Shown here: positions 1-7,616 of the stretch, piece after piece
How positions within the stretch are numbered: position 1 is the first letter of the stretch
Layout of the letters: the number at the start of each line of letters is the position of its first letter
Assembly (NCBI GenBank): GCA_029250305.1
Contig: JAQXFM010000033.1
Span: 1 to 10,246 of the forward strand
Reading direction: 5' to 3'
Source of the DNA: Candidatus Poseidoniaceae archaeon
GTDB lineage: Archaea > Thermoplasmatota > Poseidoniia > Poseidoniales > Poseidoniaceae
Length of the DNA: 10,246 bases
Made by a program: the position numbers and the translations under genes
Notes under the pieces: generated by a model
Seen by the model: only the letters and a program-made list of their open reading frames with translations
Databases searched by the model: none
What the model was told of the DNA's origin: nothing

Positions 1-1671
1 ATGGAGAACCTCCCAACCCTCTTGCTCTGCCATGTCGATGGTCTCAAGCAAAATATCCCTCGCCCATGCACAAATCGCTTCATGTGCCTCAATGCGTCCG
101 AAACGAGCGTTCTTGTAACCAGTGTAGCCAAAGCATGTGACGAGCAACCATTTGAGAGCGTTTTGTTGTTGGTCGAAAGAGTCACCTTTCTGACGAACAA
201 GCGTTTTCAGGAACCTTCGGCGCTCAATGAGGGGCGCAACGATGCGTCCAAGAAAACCATGAACGCGTGCGCAAGTGTGGGATGGCAAACCTGGTACTGG
301 GAGCGCTTTGGACGAACGAACAGGAAACAAGCCTGCACCGAAGTGGCGCCGTGCATGTCGTTCAGTAAAGGCACGTTCTGCTTCATCTGGATGAAGCGGA
401 ACAAACGTCGCAGACGATGAAGCACCTTCCGTTTGACAGCAGGGGCAATTGAGCGTTTCAGTGGAGATGTTTCGCGTGGCGATGATGCTCGGAAAGAGGC
501 TTGCAAAATCCAGTTCAATCACATGTGAATACACACCGGGTTTGCTGTCAAGATAGAGCCCGCCACGATCTGCGTGAAGCAGTGACCATGCCGTCTTAGT
601 GTCTTCAGGTCGGTTCTTTTTCCAAGGCACCAGCACCCCATCTTCCATCGCAGTGCGCATTTGAATCGCACTGATCACAGAACCAGGTGAAAGTCGAGAA
701 ATATCTTGGGGCGATTGTTGCGAGTGACGCGCAAGTTCGAACAAGCCTTGCAACCCACCCTCGCGAACAATGAAACTCCCCACTCGGTCAATGTGCAACC
801 GGCCATACAAAGGAATGTAGCCATCTTTGTGCAATGTTTGCCCGTAAGAATGCAGGGTTCGTGCTGATGTTCGTGCTGCCAAAGGGCGGCCATCACGGCT
901 CAATGAGAGCGAGGCCCCTGATGCCCGAGCCAATCGCATCAGCGCAGGAAAATGGAGTCCATCGCCGCCATCCGTCACGACGACATCGGGGTCGAGTTCC
1001 GCCATTGTGGCCTCCAATTGATTGAGAAAATGAGATGCGCTTCGGGCAAAATCCCGCGAGATGCTCACCGCTGGAAGTGAGGTAGCATCGCATGTCCCAT
1101 CTGAAGAACACGTGCGAAATTCAATTCGTTCAAGTTCAGCATCCTCAGTATGGAAACCGTTGGCTGTGCTGTAGACGAACGCCATGTGAAGGATGTGGAG
1201 CGTTGGATTTGCGTCGACACCCGTGCCTTCGTGATGGAACACACCATCGGCCCAAGCGACCTTCTGAAACGGAGCCACACGATGCTCGACAAGAAAGCGC
1301 TGAGCCAAGTGGGCATCCACTGAATACAGGGTGAAATGTTGGTACTGACCTCTCGATTCGATGTGCGTTGCTGCTTTCCTCAAATTCCAACTGTGGTGTA
1401 CATCGATTTCGAGCACTTCATCGACCTCAGACGCATCAAGCGACAGACGCGAGCGGTGAATCCGCATCATGCCGAGTCCAAACCGGTCTCGGATTTCGGG
1501 TTGTTCCAACCACGCCCAGAGATGCTTCAATCGCTGCCGAGTTGCATGAACATGGATTGAGGGACACCAAGGGACATTGACCTTCATCGATCCATTCGCA
1601 TCATCGACCAACCACACGTCCAGTGAGGTGCCATTCTGAGCGGGCTGGACATCAAGAATCGTCCCGTTCAT
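1..1671 (-). CDS. Family B DNA polymerase, PolB2-like clade (partial, C-terminus beyond left edge)
   Basis: This minus-strand frame is open for 557 codons from an ATG at 1671 to the window edge, so the gene is truncated on the left. The product resembles the archaeal PolB2 family, described in the literature as largely inactivated B-family DNA polymerases, with some later reports of activity in Sulfolobus. Motif A is clear (ELDFASLFPSII, Asp388), followed by an NIS-ETLNCPCC segment typical of this clade. Motif B (Lys507, KWLLVTCFGYTGY) keeps the Lys and Gly but replaces the usual N-S-x-Y-G core with V-T-C-F-G. The exonuclease region is degenerate: at the Exo II position (about 227-248) DPDVVVTDGGDGLHFPAL has His240 where active enzymes carry Asp. 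Motif C should lie just beyond the edge and cannot be seen. The start overlaps the end of the upstream 95-residue gene by 20 bases, implying coupled expression. The role, replication accessory or damage tolerance, is inferred from the family. Confidence 0.88.
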   Translation of the reverse strand, partial: MNGTILDVQPAQNGTSLDVWLVDDANGSMKVNVPWCPSIHVHATRQRLKHLWAWLEQPEIRDRFGLGMMRIHRSRLSLDASEVDEVLEIDVHHSWNLRKAATHIESRGQYQHFTLYSVDAHLAQRFLVEHRVAPFQKVAWADGVFHHEGTGVDANPTLHILHMAFVYSTANGFHTEDAELERIEFRTCSSDGTCDATSLPAVSISRDFARSASHFLNQLEATMAELDPDVVVTDGGDGLHFPALMRLARASGASLSLSRDGRPLAARTSARTLHSYGQTLHKDGYIPLYGRLHIDRVGSFIVREGGLQGLFELARHSQQSPQDISRLSPGSVISAIQMRTAMEDGVLVPWKKNRPEDTKTAWSLLHADRGGLYLDSKPGVYSHVIELDFASLFPSIIATRNISTETLNCPCCQTEGASSSATFVPLHPDEAERAFTERHARRHFGAGLFPVRSSKALPVPGLPSHTCARVHGFLGRIVAPLIERRRFLKTLVRQKGDSFDQQQNALKWLLVTCFGYTGYKNARFGRIEAHEAICAWARDILLETIDMAEQEGWEVLH

Positions 1672-1939
1672 GCCCACCCAACCCGTTGTGTTCAAGGGCA
1701 TCAAGGCGCCGCTGCAATTGCTGATTGTGGGCCATCACTTCGACAATCATGGACAGCAGCATCGGTTTCCAAACTTCATGTGATGGCAACATACCACCTG
1801 CAGTTCTTCGATTCCGAACCCCTGTCAACAATTCATCAAACAGGCGTTTTTCCGTCGAAGGGAGCGCCCGGCGGAATGGCTCCAATGCCTTCAGTTCATC
1901 TTCGATGCGCATCCGCCATGTTGGTACTGTTCGACCCAT
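1652..1939 (-). CDS. Small helical protein, putative PolB2 partner (95 aa)
   Basis: This small protein of unknown function has no signal peptide or membrane segment. It opens with MGRTVPTWRMRIEDELK, then FRRAL and a run of predicted helices, ending in a charged coiled-coil-like stretch (about residues 70-84, NQQLQRRLDALE). I chose the ATG at 1939 because MGRT-PT-R resembles the N-terminus of small archaeal proteins I recall being encoded next to PolB2-type polymerases; an in-frame ATG two codons upstream (1945) and another at residue 10 are alternatives. Its 3' end overlaps the polymerase start by 20 bases, and serA lies 66 bases upstream on the same strand. The tight overlap suggests it is made together with the polymerase and may bind it. 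That function is inference; no catalytic motif is visible. Confidence 0.8.
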   Translation of the reverse strand: MGRTVPTWRMRIEDELKALEPFRRALPSTEKRLFDELLTGVRNRRTAGGMLPSHEVWKPMLLSMIVEVMAHNQQLQRRLDALEHNGLGGHERDDS

Positions 1940-2005
1940 ACACAAAGCATCGAATGGAAGACAACCATCTTTCGCATGACCCTCGAGGATTCAAGTGAAA
2001 GTGAA

Positions 2006-2992
2006 TCAGTCGAGCAGGTGGGCATTGACCGTCGTCTCACACTTCTTCCCATCGAGGACGGCCATGACCGCGAGGGCGATGTCACGCCCAACACGTGCTT
2101 GAGCTTCCATTGTAGCGGCCCCGATATGAGGAGTCCCATGGAAGTTCGCATGCTGAAGCAGTGGTGCATCGGCTGGAACGGGCTCAATTTCGAACACATC
2201 AAGAGCGGCGGAAGCAAGAACGCCAGCCTCAAGCGCTTCAAGCAGGGCGTTTTCGTCAATGATGCCGCCTCGGGCGCAGTTCACGATGTGGTTGCCACAG
2301 TCGATGCCGTCGTTCGACCGCCCAGGCATCATAGCAAGGCGCTTTGCGTTCACCAAGTGGTGAGTCTCATCGTTCAAATTACAGTGAATCGAAATATGTG
2401 TACAATTGGCAAAAAGGGTGTCGACATTTTTGTGAAGAATTGTGTTTTGTGATTTGGCGACTTTAGGAGGAAGATAAGGATCGTAGGTGTGGACGTCCAT
2501 GCCGAGGGCTTGTGCAATGGTGCCAACGCCCTGTGCAATGCGGCCGAAACCGATCAAACCGAGATTTTTTCCCGAAAGTTCAGTCCCTTTCATGGCTTTT
2601 TTCTCCCATTGACCGTTGCGAAGACCACGGTCTGAACGAGGGATGTGTCTCAAGGATGACAAGAGATGCCCAATGGTCAATTCAACAACGGATTGAGTCG
2701 ATGCACGAGGAGCATTGACGACGGGAACACCGGATTGTGCGGCAGCCTCAATGTCGATGTTATCGACCCCAACACCGGCACGCCCAATGACCCGCAACCG
2801 GTCGCTTGTCGCCTCAATGACACCAGCAGGGATTTTCGTAGCACTCCGGACAACAATGGCATCAAATTCTGAAAGCGCTCCGTTCAGTAAATCTTCGCCA
2901 GGAATGGTCCCAAGAACCACTTCATGACCGGATTCCTCAAGCAGAGTAACAGCATCTTTTGCCATACCGTCCGTGACAGCGATTCTTGCCAT
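2006..2992 (-). CDS. serA: D-3-phosphoglycerate dehydrogenase, short form without ACT domain
   Basis: This 328-residue D-isomer-specific 2-hydroxyacid dehydrogenase probably oxidises 3-phosphoglycerate to 3-phosphohydroxypyruvate with NAD, the first step of phosphorylated serine biosynthesis, in the cytoplasm. The Rossmann loop is LGLIGFGRIAQGVG (148-157), with Ala in place of the third Gly, and Asp171 ends the second strand, which favours NAD over NADP. The catalytic triad is Arg241 (NCARGGIIDE), Glu270 (DVFEIEP) and His289 (GTPHIGAAT). The protein ends soon after the catalytic domain, so the regulatory domains of longer SerA proteins are absent. An apparent insertion of about ten residues (around 224-233, GRSNDGIDCG) sits just before the catalytic Arg loop. 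I chose MARIAVTDGM at 2992; the in-frame ATG at 3043 would add 17 residues that do not look like the family. Another hydroxyacid dehydrogenase specificity remains possible. Confidence 0.9.
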   Translation of the reverse strand: MARIAVTDGMAKDAVTLLEESGHEVVLGTIPGEDLLNGALSEFDAIVVRSATKIPAGVIEATSDRLRVIGRAGVGVDNIDIEAAAQSGVPVVNAPRASTQSVVELTIGHLLSSLRHIPRSDRGLRNGQWEKKAMKGTELSGKNLGLIGFGRIAQGVGTIAQALGMDVHTYDPYLPPKVAKSQNTILHKNVDTLFANCTHISIHCNLNDETHHLVNAKRLAMMPGRSNDGIDCGNHIVNCARGGIIDENALLEALEAGVLASAALDVFEIEPVPADAPLLQHANFHGTPHIGAATMEAQARVGRDIALAVMAVLDGKKCETTVNAHLLD

Positions 2993-3093
2993 AACGGGTG
3001 TGCAACCGAGAAAGGTCATGAATCTTAGGCCACGTTCGAACATAGCCCCAATGTTTGAAACGGGCTCAGCCGTAGGCTACGATGAGGGGTACC

Positions 3094-4239
3094 ATGGCCG
3101 ATGTCGATGTCAATGCATTGTTGTGGGCGCTTGGATTGCTGTCAATCCCGCTCTTTCTTGCCCTACCAATGCGGATTGCATGGCGGCTGTTCACTGGAAC
3201 TGGTCACGAAGAATCGCAGTACAGAAACACTGTGCTACAAATCATCGATGCGGGCCGACAAGTCGCACCTTTTCGTGCAACGCTGGACGATGTGGCACGG
3301 AGCCTTCACATCCAACCGAGCCAACAACGATTGATCGAAGCAGACCTGTTCCATCCTTTGACGCTCTCACATTTTCTATTGTTGCCGACCATCATCATCT
3401 TCCCCCTAGCAGCAGTCATGGCGTTACCCGTGATTCTTCTTGGCTTGCCAGTGCTCATCTTAATCGAAATGCTTCTCATTCGACGGCGGTTGCTGGTCAA
3501 AGGCTTGACTGCGATTGAGAAACTGATGCATTGGCAGATTATCCATATCCCTAAACCTCACAGAGGCACTACGCAAGACGCAACCAAGATGAATGAATTC
3601 TCACAGCACGTTACTCACTTTAACCACGTGCCGCAGGGTGCATTTTTGGGCCTCTTCGCATGGCTCATTGTCCACTGGACCTTCAATCTTGATTCATGGG
3701 TGATGGAACTTAGCGTCGCCACTGGCCTTTACATTGTCCTCTTAGGGGCTTTGAGTGTGATGAACACCGCCTTTGAGTCTGATTTAGTGTTCGTCGACCC
3801 GGCAAAAGGACGATTGGTTCCTGTCGACCAATGGCTGGAGAGCATCCTCAAACCGCTGGTTGGCATTGGATTGGTGTTCTTGATTGGAAGGAACCTCCTC
3901 GATGAATCACGCTCAGGCAACGCCGTCCTGTTTGCTACGTCAATTCTCATGCTGCTGTATGGTGCAGCCGTTGTTGGAATCGCCTTCCGATGGGGCTACT
4001 CCCTTTGGCGTGGAAGTCGAGTCAAAGATGACTTTGAAACCCAAATCATCGAAGCAATCAACCCGCTGTCCTACGATTTGACTCGAACAAAAGGTCGCAT
4101 TGATTTTCATGTGCGAATGGAAATGAAGGAGCGATTGACGACGTTGAATGAGGCGCCCCCAGATCAGTTAACCTTTGCAGATTTACAAGCACTGCCTGCA
4201 TCAGACCACAAAGGAACCATTCCGGACAACCCGCTTTGA
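3094..4239 (+). CDS. Multi-pass membrane protein of unknown function (381 aa)
   Basis: I do not recognise this family. The protein is an integral membrane protein with about six or seven hydrophobic segments: about 8-30, 93-129 (long enough for two passes), 181-197, 204-223, 251-267 and 277-299. Between the first and second segments is a soluble stretch (about 35-90) containing DDVARSLHIQPSQQRLIEADLF, which has the look of a small helix-turn-helix-like or helical domain. The tail (300-381) is charged and soluble. I see no transporter signature, protease motif or cofactor site. The start at 3094 is preferred over the in-frame ATG at 3082 because GAGGGGT lies five bases upstream of it, a plausible ribosome binding site. 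The gene is divergent from serA across about 100 bases, and its stop is one base from the protease stop on the opposite strand. Confidence 0.8.
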   Translation: MADVDVNALLWALGLLSIPLFLALPMRIAWRLFTGTGHEESQYRNTVLQIIDAGRQVAPFRATLDDVARSLHIQPSQQRLIEADLFHPLTLSHFLLLPTIIIFPLAAVMALPVILLGLPVLILIEMLLIRRRLLVKGLTAIEKLMHWQIIHIPKPHRGTTQDATKMNEFSQHVTHFNHVPQGAFLGLFAWLIVHWTFNLDSWVMELSVATGLYIVLLGALSVMNTAFESDLVFVDPAKGRLVPVDQWLESILKPLVGIGLVFLIGRNLLDESRSGNAVLFATSILMLLYGAAVVGIAFRWGYSLWRGSRVKDDFETQIIEAINPLSYDLTRTKGRIDFHVRMEMKERLTTLNEAPPDQLTFADLQALPASDHKGTIPDNPL

Positions 4240-4240
4240 G

Positions 4241-6757
4241 TTAGCCTTCCAATTCAGCATCAACAGGCTCGTTTGTAAGTGTAAGTGGTTGGTCTTCCCG
4301 AGTGTTACGAAGAGCATAGCCGACGCCAAGAGCGCAAAGCAGTGCGAACAATCCAAACACCATCGAGGCCCCTGTGAATTCTGCGAATACATTACCAAGG
4401 GCGCCAAAGAACGTCTGTTCCACTTCCTCCGTTGTCACCTTAGGTGAGATGACCTGCATGAGTGCAGATTGGTTGTACGTTGGTCGTGTGAAGGTGAGTT
4501 GGCCTTCGTATGAGTCATCCCAGTTGTCCGAGCGGGTTGTTGGGTCGAGGTCGGAATAGAAGTCAGGTCGTTGCGGGATGGAGATATCGACCGGTGTTGA
4601 AAGGTCCAGTGACAGGACGACATCAACGGTGTAAGGGATGCTTGCTTCGAAAAATTCTGCATCTTCGAACAATCCGAGGAAGGCCATGGCTTGGCCAGTC
4701 ACGTCGAATGCAGCCCATGTGCCCCACTGTGAAGAATCTACATCGAGATCGTAAATCCATGTGTCCGAGACACGTGTTCCCTGTCCCTGTGCATCGTTCG
4801 AACCATCGTCTCCGAGGTCAACCTCCATCTGCAAATTGCCGATTTGTGCCGTTTCAACATCGACTTCAGTTGGTGAAAATTGGACGAGCATGTTGTAACT
4901 GCCATTTGGAATCCACACATAGTGGGCATCTTCGGTGTAGTACACCAAGCCGTCTTGTCCATTGTTGAAGTTGTTCCAATCACCCTTCCACGCATGTCGA
5001 ACACGGTCCGTGTCAACTGAGATTGCCTCCTCAGTGCGGAGAGCATCGTAAATCTCGTACGCATCCCAGACGTTGTACTCTGGGTGATCCACAATGCCGT
5101 CATCGTTCTGATCGCGCATTAATTGGAGGGTTCGGGCAAGGGCTACAGCTGCATCGACATCTGTAAGGCCGTGACCGACTCGCCAATCATGGCAACGTCC
5201 TGTGGCAGAGCGGTAACACTCAGCGGGTACATCGTTGCATGCGTCGTCATCATTGCCTGCCTCGCACGAATTCGCCATTCCCTCGTAGGTTGCCGTGAGT
5301 TCGAGGATGAGTTCAAGTTCGTGGACACGAGAGTAGTTGGCCGTTTCCCAATCATCAAATTGCCCATAGGCAGCTGAACCATCACCGCCGACAAGCGAGT
5401 CGCCCTCGTCGTGGTCTTCACGGTGGTAATCTGCAACGGTGAGGGAAGGTGCGGCGTTCAGCAGTAAGCCAGCCATTCCACCGACGTGAGGTGTTGCCAT
5501 GCTCGTCCCCGAGATGGCCATGTAGTACAAATCGCCCTGAGTTTTGGTCGAAGCATCGATGGCTGTTCCTCGAGGAGCCGTTGCCCAAATGTCCCGTCCT
5601 GGTGCGCCGACATCAGGCCAGGTGTGCATTTGGTTCATGCATCCTCGACTCGAAAATGAGGTGACTGCGGTTCCGTCGTGAGTGAGGGCAGCAACGGAAA
5701 TCGCAGATGGAGTGTTGGCGTAGACATTGGTTTTCAGGCCACCTGCACATTCAGCACCACTGCCTCCTGAATTCGATGCTGCAAAGATAACAGCGACTCC
5801 ATTTTCGTACGTGAGTCGGTCTGTGAGTTGGGCGACGGCTCCGTTCGGATCGTAATCTCCATCGGTGCCCCAAGAGTTGGAAACAACACGGATGTGGTAT
5901 TCATTTTGTCCGGGAATGGAATGTTGGTAGGTCCATTCAAGGCCCTGCTCGGCTGCGAAAATAGAAGCCCCATCACCGGTGCCCAAAGCGACCAATTGCC
6001 CGCCCTTTGCCACACCTGCTCGACGGCCTGCACTTGCGTCGCCATTGCCGGCTATGGTGCCGCCAACGTGCGTGCCATGGCCTGAGGAGGTATCCGAGTT
6101 GCGAGTTTCAGTCCAAACACCGTCCCACTTTGCAGAGTAGAGGGTCTTGTCTCCAGCCCATGGGCCGAGGTAATCGTAATCAGGATGGCCGGCGTCAACA
6201 CCTGTGTCGAGGTCAACAATGGCTGTCCCATCCCCATCCCATTCTGTGAAGGACATGTCGGTTTCGAAAGCAACAGTACCATCTGTGTTGATGATGGCCC
6301 GGTGCCATGAGGTGGTTGCGTTCACGACGTGAGTGGTTTCATGCATCATGACCCCAGGAACTGGGTCGCCGCCCCATTCAGAAGGAAGGTAGAAAAATTC
6401 GAGTTCACGGTTGAGTTCCAGATACTCGGTCCTCGACCATTCGCTGATGATGCGCACATCACTTGCAGAGGCCTCAAAGAGGCCACCATCGATCAGCGGC
6501 GCTTCACCCAAAAGTTCAGCACCGTGCTGTTCGAGCCATTTGCGATCTTGCTGGGTAACTTCACTGTTTAGTTGGTACACGACAGAAAGCGGTGCATCCA
6601 TGTCCGAGGTTTCCAACGCCTGCTCAAGCGATGCGTCCATTCGATCATAATCCCCTGCGGGATTCAATGACGACATGAGTGGGGCCGCAGAAGCCCCTAC
6701 CATGAGCAATTGGAGGGTGAGAACGATGAGGACGCCACGTGCCGAGGAGGAGCGCAT
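4241..6757 (-). CDS. Secreted, membrane-anchored subtilisin-like serine protease (S8 family, 838 aa)
   Basis: This large S8 (subtilase) endopeptidase is predicted to act outside the cell while tethered to the membrane, probably degrading external protein for a heterotrophic lifestyle (inference). A Sec signal peptide spans about 1-24 (hydrophobic core about 8-20, cleavage near ASA-AP). Residues about 50-125 look like an inhibitory propeptide. The catalytic domain has Asp184 (VDLDTGVDAGHP), His227 (SGHGTHVGGTIAGN), the oxyanion Asn329 (AASNSGG) and nucleophile Ser419 (SGTSMATPHVGGMAG). A Cys-containing insert (498-522, four Cys) precedes VGHGLTDVDAAVALA, the end of the fold. Residues 549-560 (DQNDDGIVDHPE) form a perfect EF-hand-like calcium loop. 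A beta-rich region follows (about 588-760), then a transmembrane helix at about 797-816 and a short tail. The start at 6757 gives a good signal peptide. The gene is convergent with the membrane protein at one base spacing. Confidence 0.95.
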   Translation of the reverse strand: MRSSSARGVLIVLTLQLLMVGASAAPLMSSLNPAGDYDRMDASLEQALETSDMDAPLSVVYQLNSEVTQQDRKWLEQHGAELLGEAPLIDGGLFEASASDVRIISEWSRTEYLELNRELEFFYLPSEWGGDPVPGVMMHETTHVVNATTSWHRAIINTDGTVAFETDMSFTEWDGDGTAIVDLDTGVDAGHPDYDYLGPWAGDKTLYSAKWDGVWTETRNSDTSSGHGTHVGGTIAGNGDASAGRRAGVAKGGQLVALGTGDGASIFAAEQGLEWTYQHSIPGQNEYHIRVVSNSWGTDGDYDPNGAVAQLTDRLTYENGVAVIFAASNSGGSGAECAGGLKTNVYANTPSAISVAALTHDGTAVTSFSSRGCMNQMHTWPDVGAPGRDIWATAPRGTAIDASTKTQGDLYYMAISGTSMATPHVGGMAGLLLNAAPSLTVADYHREDHDEGDSLVGGDGSAAYGQFDDWETANYSRVHELELILELTATYEGMANSCEAGNDDDACNDVPAECYRSATGRCHDWRVGHGLTDVDAAVALARTLQLMRDQNDDGIVDHPEYNVWDAYEIYDALRTEEAISVDTDRVRHAWKGDWNNFNNGQDGLVYYTEDAHYVWIPNGSYNMLVQFSPTEVDVETAQIGNLQMEVDLGDDGSNDAQGQGTRVSDTWIYDLDVDSSQWGTWAAFDVTGQAMAFLGLFEDAEFFEASIPYTVDVVLSLDLSTPVDISIPQRPDFYSDLDPTTRSDNWDDSYEGQLTFTRPTYNQSALMQVISPKVTTEEVEQTFFGALGNVFAEFTGASMVFGLFALLCALGVGYALRNTREDQPLTLTNEPVDAELEG

Positions 6758-6781
6758 GGCGACGGGTCACAGTGGCCCTTC

Positions 6782-6790
6782 AAATGTATT
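6782..6790 (-). promoter_or_regulatory. Possible TATA-like element for the protease gene
   Basis: Read on the minus strand, this is AATACATTT, centred about 29 bases upstream of the protease ATG in the 53-base gap between the two genes. An AT-rich archaeal TATA element at that distance would fit a leaderless or very short-leader transcript. The match is weak and the context is not otherwise AT-rich, so this is only a candidate. Confidence 0.22.
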
Positions 6791-6810
6791 CGCATGGGAT
6801 GTGTTGTCAG

Positions 6811-7521
6811 TTAATCCAACCATGGAATGGTTTCTGGGATTTCTGCAAACAAGTTTGCTGGTACTGCTGTCTTGATTTTTGAGACAGACCCAAGCCCTGC
6901 TGCCACTTCGGTCTGCCAAGCTTCGTACTCAGCGAAACTTGTCATCTTGAGCACCGGATTGTGCTCACGGTTCCAGTTCAGCGATTTCATTTCGGTCCCA
7001 GGAGGATCGTGCCCTGTGCACACAATCAGATGGCCGTCAAGGCGGTCCAGAACTGAAAGTGAATTCCAATGAACACCAACCCGCCCACTCGGCAAATCGT
7101 CCCTTCCGGCGCCTCCAGTACCTGTGAAAAGGAAATCACCTGTCATCACATGACCAACAGTCTCGATGAGCATGCTGTCGTTTGTGTGACCCGGGGCATG
7201 ATGGAACATGAAGTCCGTTTCACCAATGGTGAGGGTCTCCCCGTCTTCGACATACTGTGAGACACCGAGGCAGGAAGTTCCGTGCCACATGAGATACTCA
7301 CAGCCAAATTTCTCCCGCAATGAAAAACAGGCAGTGATGTGGTCAGCATGGGTATGGGTGGCCATGGCGTGCGTTAGTTTGAGACCACGAGCCTCCAATG
7401 CCTCTGCGTAGAGGTCGATGAAGTCGTATACAGGATCAATCAAAGCCGCTTGATTGGTCGATTCATCCCAAACGAGGTAGGTCATTGCCCATCCTGTTGT
7501 GTTCAATTGAAGAAAGCCCAT
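6811..7521 (-). CDS. Metallo-beta-lactamase-fold hydrolase, persulfide dioxygenase/glyoxalase II type
   Basis: This 236-residue cytoplasmic protein has the metallo-beta-lactamase fold, closest by eye to ETHE1-like persulfide dioxygenases, which oxidise glutathione-type persulfides to sulfite with a mononuclear iron; glyoxalase II-like thioesters are the alternative substrate. The metal-binding motif is THTHADH (His56, His58, Asp60, His61), with His112 (APGHTNDSM), Asp129 (MTGDFLF) and a late His171 (TGHDPPG). By family analogy His56, His112 and Asp129 would bind iron. The segment GAGRDDLPSG (about 137-146) resembles the G-R-D-x-x-G loop of persulfide dioxygenases. I start at the ATG at 7521: the frame continues upstream to 7821, but those 100 residues are antisense to the Nudix gene and do not resemble the family. 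The gene is divergent from the Nudix gene with a 95-base gap, and nothing nearby identifies its sulfur substrate. Confidence 0.88.
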   Translation of the reverse strand: MGFLQLNTTGWAMTYLVWDESTNQAALIDPVYDFIDLYAEALEARGLKLTHAMATHTHADHITACFSLREKFGCEYLMWHGTSCLGVSQYVEDGETLTIGETDFMFHHAPGHTNDSMLIETVGHVMTGDFLFTGTGGAGRDDLPSGRVGVHWNSLSVLDRLDGHLIVCTGHDPPGTEMKSLNWNREHNPVLKMTSFAEYEAWQTEVAAGLGSVSKIKTAVPANLFAEIPETIPWLD

Positions 7522-7616
7522 GCCACACCCAAAGCAAAGTGGTACTTGAACCATAAGCCGAACATGAACATGGTGGGCATACGAGCATTGATGTGGCAGG
7601 GGGCAGAGCAGAAGGC

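Noticed and set aside
1..420. Plus-strand open frame of 139 codons at the left edge
   Set aside because: It is antisense to the PolB2 motif A-motif B region, whose conserved motifs show the minus strand is coding; its own product resembles nothing.
1976..2452. Plus-strand open frame of 158 codons
   Set aside because: It lies opposite the catalytic part of the serA-like gene and has no recognisable features.
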